Source: JAGLCY01 sp965363725 (GTDB taxonomy: Bacteria; Krumholzibacteriota; Krumholzibacteriia; LZORAL124-64-63). From it: a stretch of DNA of 8,735 nt. Below the pieces are notes generated by a model. The model made no database searches, had not been told where the DNA came from, and was given only the letters and a program-made list of their open reading frames with translations. This document shows positions 5,947 through 8,735 of the stretch, piece after piece. Location of the stretch: positions 1 through 8,735 of the forward strand of contig CBDTUS010000153.1 of assembly GCA_965363725.1 (NCBI GenBank), given 5' to 3'. The first letter of the stretch is position 1. The number at the start of each line of letters is the position of its first letter. The translations under genes and the position numbers were made by a program.

Positions 5947-7272
5947 GTGCGGAAAATTCTCGTGTTGGGGGCTGGCATGGTGGCTGGCCCACTGATCCGG
6001 TATCTGCAGGACCGAGGCTTTGAGCTGACGGTCACCAGCCTCGACTTGGAAGACGCCGTCAAGCTGATCGGCGACGATCCCCACAGCAAGGCTCTCAGGC
6101 TCGATCTCTCCGACGAGGAGGCCCTCGCCGGTTTGATTTCGGCTAACGACCTGACGATCAGCCTGGTGCCCTACAGCTATCACCCCCTGGTGGCGAACCA
6201 CTGCCTGGACAAGCGGAAGAACCTGGTGACGGCTTCCTATGTCTCCGAGGAGATGATGGCCTTCGATGCCGAGGCCAAGAAGCGGGGCCTGATCTTCCTG
6301 AACGAGATCGGTCTGGATCCAGGCATCGATCACATGTCGGCCATGCGGATCATCGATGAGGTGCATTCACGCGGAGGCAAGATCCGGCATTTCCGATCCT
6401 ACTGCGGTGGTTTGCCGGCGCCCGAGGCCAACGACAATCCCTTCGGGTACAAGTTCTCCTGGGCTCCGCGCGGCGTGCTGCAGGCCAGCCGCAACGGCGC
6501 GCGATACTGGCGTGACAATCATATAGTGGAGGTCACTCCCGAGCGGTTGTTCCGGGATATGCGCCTGCTGCACGTGCCGGGTGCGGGGGATTTTGAGGCC
6601 TACCCCAATCGGGACTCCCTCGAATACCGTGATGTCTACAAGCTGGGTGACGAGGTCCGCTCGGTATTTCGCGGCACCCTGCGCTATCTGGGCTGGTGCG
6701 ATTCGATGTACAGCTTCGTGAAGATCGGGCTGCTGGACAACGAACCCCGTGACACCAGCGGCATGACCTACGCCGATTTCATGCGGGACCTGCTCGGTGC
6801 GGCACCCGACGAGGATCTGCGCGTGGCCGCGGCCAACCGCATGGGGCGTCCCGCGGACTGCCTGCCGCCCTGGAACCTCCACTGGCTGGGCATGTTCTCG
6901 CGACGGCCCATCGGGCACGACCAGATCTCCCCCCTGGACGCCCTCGGCGAGATCATGCAGGACAAACTGTCCTATCATCCCGGTGAGCGGGACATGGTGG
7001 TGCTCTTCCACAAGTTCAAGGCCTGGTTCGAGGAGGACAACCACTACGAACGGTTGACCTCGACCCTGGTCGATTTCGGCGTGCGATACGGCGACAGCTC
7101 GATGTCGCGCACGGTGTCGCTGCCGGCAGCCATCGCGGCGCGCCTGATCCTGGAAGATAAAATCAGCCTGCGTGGCGTGCTGCGTCCGGTTCATCCGGAA
7201 ATCTACAATCCGGTTCTCGATGAACTCGCGAACCTGGACATCGTCTGCAAGGAAGAAAAGACCGTTTACTGA
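5947..7272 (+). CDS. Saccharopine dehydrogenase (glutamate-forming), AASS C-terminal half
   Basis: Predicted to oxidise saccharopine to alpha-aminoadipate semialdehyde and glutamate, using NAD(P)+, in the cytoplasm. The 441-residue protein matches the C-terminal half of animal/plant LKR/SDH and fungal Lys9-type enzymes. It opens with a Rossmann strand and glycine-rich loop VLGAGMVAGP (residues 6-15), followed by LVPYSYHPLVA (73-83) and VTASYVSEEM (94-103). The signature IGLDPGIDHMSAM (121-133) comes next, then SYCGGLPAPE (151-160), NPFGYKFSWAPRGV (164-177) and AYPNRDS (218-224). The C-terminal part includes KLSYHPGERDMVV and a TVSLPAAIAARLIL helix, both with counterparts in AASS. Start is GTG at 5947. 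It sits between the reductase (32 nt upstream) and the ALDH7 gene (34 nt downstream), which places it in a complete three-step pathway. NAD versus NADP use cannot be read from the sequence. No defect is seen. Confidence 0.92.
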   Translation: MRKILVLGAGMVAGPLIRYLQDRGFELTVTSLDLEDAVKLIGDDPHSKALRLDLSDEEALAGLISANDLTISLVPYSYHPLVANHCLDKRKNLVTASYVSEEMMAFDAEAKKRGLIFLNEIGLDPGIDHMSAMRIIDEVHSRGGKIRHFRSYCGGLPAPEANDNPFGYKFSWAPRGVLQASRNGARYWRDNHIVEVTPERLFRDMRLLHVPGAGDFEAYPNRDSLEYRDVYKLGDEVRSVFRGTLRYLGWCDSMYSFVKIGLLDNEPRDTSGMTYADFMRDLLGAAPDEDLRVAAANRMGRPADCLPPWNLHWLGMFSRRPIGHDQISPLDALGEIMQDKLSYHPGERDMVVLFHKFKAWFEEDNHYERLTSTLVDFGVRYGDSSMSRTVSLPAAIAARLILEDKISLRGVLRPVHPEIYNPVLDELANLDIVCKEEKTVY

Positions 7273-7273
7273 G

Positions 7274-7287
7274 CGGGGGGGACCCCG
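7274..7287 (+). repeat. Small GNRA-type hairpin in the SDH-ALDH gap
   Basis: CGGGG (7274-7278) can pair with CCCCG (7283-7287) around a GGGA loop, which fits the GNRA pattern. It lies between the dehydrogenase stop and the ALDH ribosome binding site at 7293-7298. It could affect mRNA stability or relative expression within the operon; no T run follows, so it is not a terminator. Role is speculative. Confidence 0.25.
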
Positions 7288-7306
7288 AGCAAGAGGAGAC
7301 CTTACC

Positions 7307-8735
7307 ATGGCCAGGAAAATGAACAGCAGCGTGCCGACGAGCCAGATCTTTCGGGCCCTGGGCCTGAAAACAAAGATGAAGGGCGCCAACACGGGCGGCG
7401 AGTGGTTCGCCGGCAGCGGGGATTTTCTCACCTCGAAGAATCCGACCAACGGCGAGGTCCTGGCGAAAATTGAACAGGCCAGCGCCAAGGACTACAACCA
7501 GGTCATGAAACAGGCCCGCAAGGCCTTCGTGATCTGGCGCGAACTGCCCGCTCCCAGGCGCGGCGAGATCGTCCGCCAGGTGGGCGAGGCCCTGCGAGCC
7601 AAGAAGGACATGCTGGGCGCCCTGGTCAGCCTGGAAATGGGCAAGATCTACACCGAGGGTCTGGGCGAGGTGCAGGAGATGATCGACATCTGCGACTTCG
7701 CCGTCGGCCTGAGCCGCAACTTGAGCGGCCCGACCCTGCAGAGCGAGCGGCCCAAGCACCGCATGATGGAGCAGTGGCATCCGCTGGGTGTCGTGGGCAT
7801 CATCAGCGCGTTCAACTTTCCCGTCGCCGTGTGGGCCTGGAACACGGCTCTGGCCTGGGTCTGCGGCGACAGTTGCCTGTGGAAGCCGTCGAGCAAGACG
7901 CCCCTGTGCGCCATCGCCTGCCAGAACATCGTGAACGAGGTCTTCAAGGCCAACGACCTGCCCGAGGGCCTCAGCTGCGTGACGATCGGCCGGGGTGCGA
8001 CCATCGGCGAGAAGCTGGTCAACGATCCCCACGTGCCCCTGATCAGCGCCACCGGGTCGACCCGCATGGGTCAGCGCATCGGCGGCGTGGTCGGCGCCCG
8101 CCTGGGCCGGGCCATCCTGGAGCTGGGCGGCAACAACGCCATCATCATCAGCGACAAGGCCGACCTGACCGGCGCCCTGGCCAGCTCGTTCTTCGGTGCC
8201 GTGGGCACTGCCGGCCAGCGCTGCACCTCGACCCGCCGCCTGATCATCCACGAGAAGATCTACGGCAAATTCCTGAAGAAGCTGATCGCCAACTACCGGC
8301 GGGTGGCTATCGGGAATCCGCTCAATCCCAAGACGTTGATGGGACCCTTGATCGACGAGGGCGCCGTGGCCGACTACAAGGCCGCCATCAAGGCCGCCCA
8401 GGAACAGGACGGCAACGTTTTGTACGGCGGCAAGGTGCTGAGGCCCTACGGCACCGCGACGTTTGTCCAGCCGACGATCATCGAGATCGACAACAAGGCT
8501 CCCATCGTGCAGAGCGAGACCTTCGCGCCGATCGTGTACGTGATGAAGTACAAGCGGTTCGATCAGGCCATCAAGATGCACAACGATGTGCCTCAGGGCC
8601 TGAGCAGCGCGGTCTACACCGACAGCGTGGGCGAGGGAGAAAAATTCCTCAGCTACATGGGCAGTGACTGCGGGATCGCCAACATCAACATCGGTACCAG
8701 CGGCGCGGAGATCGGCGGCGCCTTCGGCGGCGAGA
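7307..8735 (+). CDS. Alpha-aminoadipate-semialdehyde dehydrogenase, ALDH7/antiquitin type (partial, 3' end outside window)
   Basis: Predicted to oxidise alpha-aminoadipate semialdehyde (in equilibrium with piperideine-6-carboxylate) to alpha-aminoadipate with NAD+, the third step of the saccharopine route. The visible 476 residues match ALDH7A1/antiquitin closely. These include PAPRRGEIVRQVGEALR, LVSLEMGKIYTEGLGEVQE, SAFNFPVAVWAWN with the oxyanion Asn170, and LELGGNNAII with general base Glu272. The nucleophile Cys306 lies in GTAGQRC. Substrate-side blocks QGLSSAVYT and SDCGIANINIGTSGAEIGG follow and set ALDH7 apart from other ALDHs. The reading frame is open to the last base; roughly 40 residues are missing by comparison with antiquitin. 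The start is ATG 7307, with GAGGAG at 7293-7298 and 8 nt spacing. Bacterial homologues in pipecolate catabolism are called amaB, but the neighbouring LKR and SDH genes fit the saccharopine route better here. Identification is confident. Confidence 0.93.
   Translation, partial: MARKMNSSVPTSQIFRALGLKTKMKGANTGGEWFAGSGDFLTSKNPTNGEVLAKIEQASAKDYNQVMKQARKAFVIWRELPAPRRGEIVRQVGEALRAKKDMLGALVSLEMGKIYTEGLGEVQEMIDICDFAVGLSRNLSGPTLQSERPKHRMMEQWHPLGVVGIISAFNFPVAVWAWNTALAWVCGDSCLWKPSSKTPLCAIACQNIVNEVFKANDLPEGLSCVTIGRGATIGEKLVNDPHVPLISATGSTRMGQRIGGVVGARLGRAILELGGNNAIIISDKADLTGALASSFFGAVGTAGQRCTSTRRLIIHEKIYGKFLKKLIANYRRVAIGNPLNPKTLMGPLIDEGAVADYKAAIKAAQEQDGNVLYGGKVLRPYGTATFVQPTIIEIDNKAPIVQSETFAPIVYVMKYKRFDQAIKMHNDVPQGLSSAVYTDSVGEGEKFLSYMGSDCGIANINIGTSGAEIGGAFGGE

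Noticed and set aside
7163..8581. 472-codon open frame on the minus strand opposite the SDH end and ALDH7 gene
   Set aside because: It spans two real + strand genes and their gap, and its sequence shows no family motifs.
1..8735. tRNA, rRNA, CRISPR arrays, insertion sequences, attachment sites
   Set aside because: No repeat-spacer pattern, transposase motif, terminal repeats or RNA gene signature was seen; gaps between genes are all under about 160 bp.

Overview
The window is GC-rich and densely coding, with every supported gene on the + strand. It reads as a chromosomal segment of a diderm (Gram-negative-type) bacterium, because one gene encodes an exported protein with a Sec signal peptide and the next an inner-membrane PepSY-type protein. 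No rRNA, tRNA, phage, IS or CRISPR material is visible. The sequence alone does not fix the phylum. An uncultivated high-GC lineage is plausible, but that is a guess.

Region 1 (about 1-3242) holds typA/bipA, the ribosome-associated translational GTPase. It is followed 25 nt later by a small MTH1187-type thiamine-binding protein and, 3 nt after that, by a cytoplasmic alpha/beta-hydrolase of the esterase D/enterochelin-esterase type. Spacing suggests one transcript, with the last two translationally coupled.

Region 2 (about 3243-4431) opens with a candidate promoter and a hairpin-rich leader. It then holds a two-gene unit: an exported DUF4920-like protein with a CxxxGCW motif, and a three-helix PepSY-associated membrane protein that starts one base after the first gene stops. 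A strong GC hairpin closes this unit.

Region 3 (about 4470 to the window end) is the most informative part. Three genes with 32- and 34-nt gaps encode a lysine-ketoglutarate reductase, a saccharopine dehydrogenase and an ALDH7/antiquitin-type alpha-aminoadipate-semialdehyde dehydrogenase (cut off by the window edge). Together they would convert lysine + 2-oxoglutarate to saccharopine, then to aminoadipate semialdehyde + glutamate, then to alpha-aminoadipate. The first two correspond, in order, to the two halves of the animal/plant bifunctional enzyme (AASS, LKR/SDH), here as separate genes. A candidate promoter begins directly at the foot of the upstream hairpin.

The strongest finding is this split, eukaryote-like saccharopine lysine-degradation operon. 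The DUF4920/PepSY pair is the best candidate for an uncharacterised small system.
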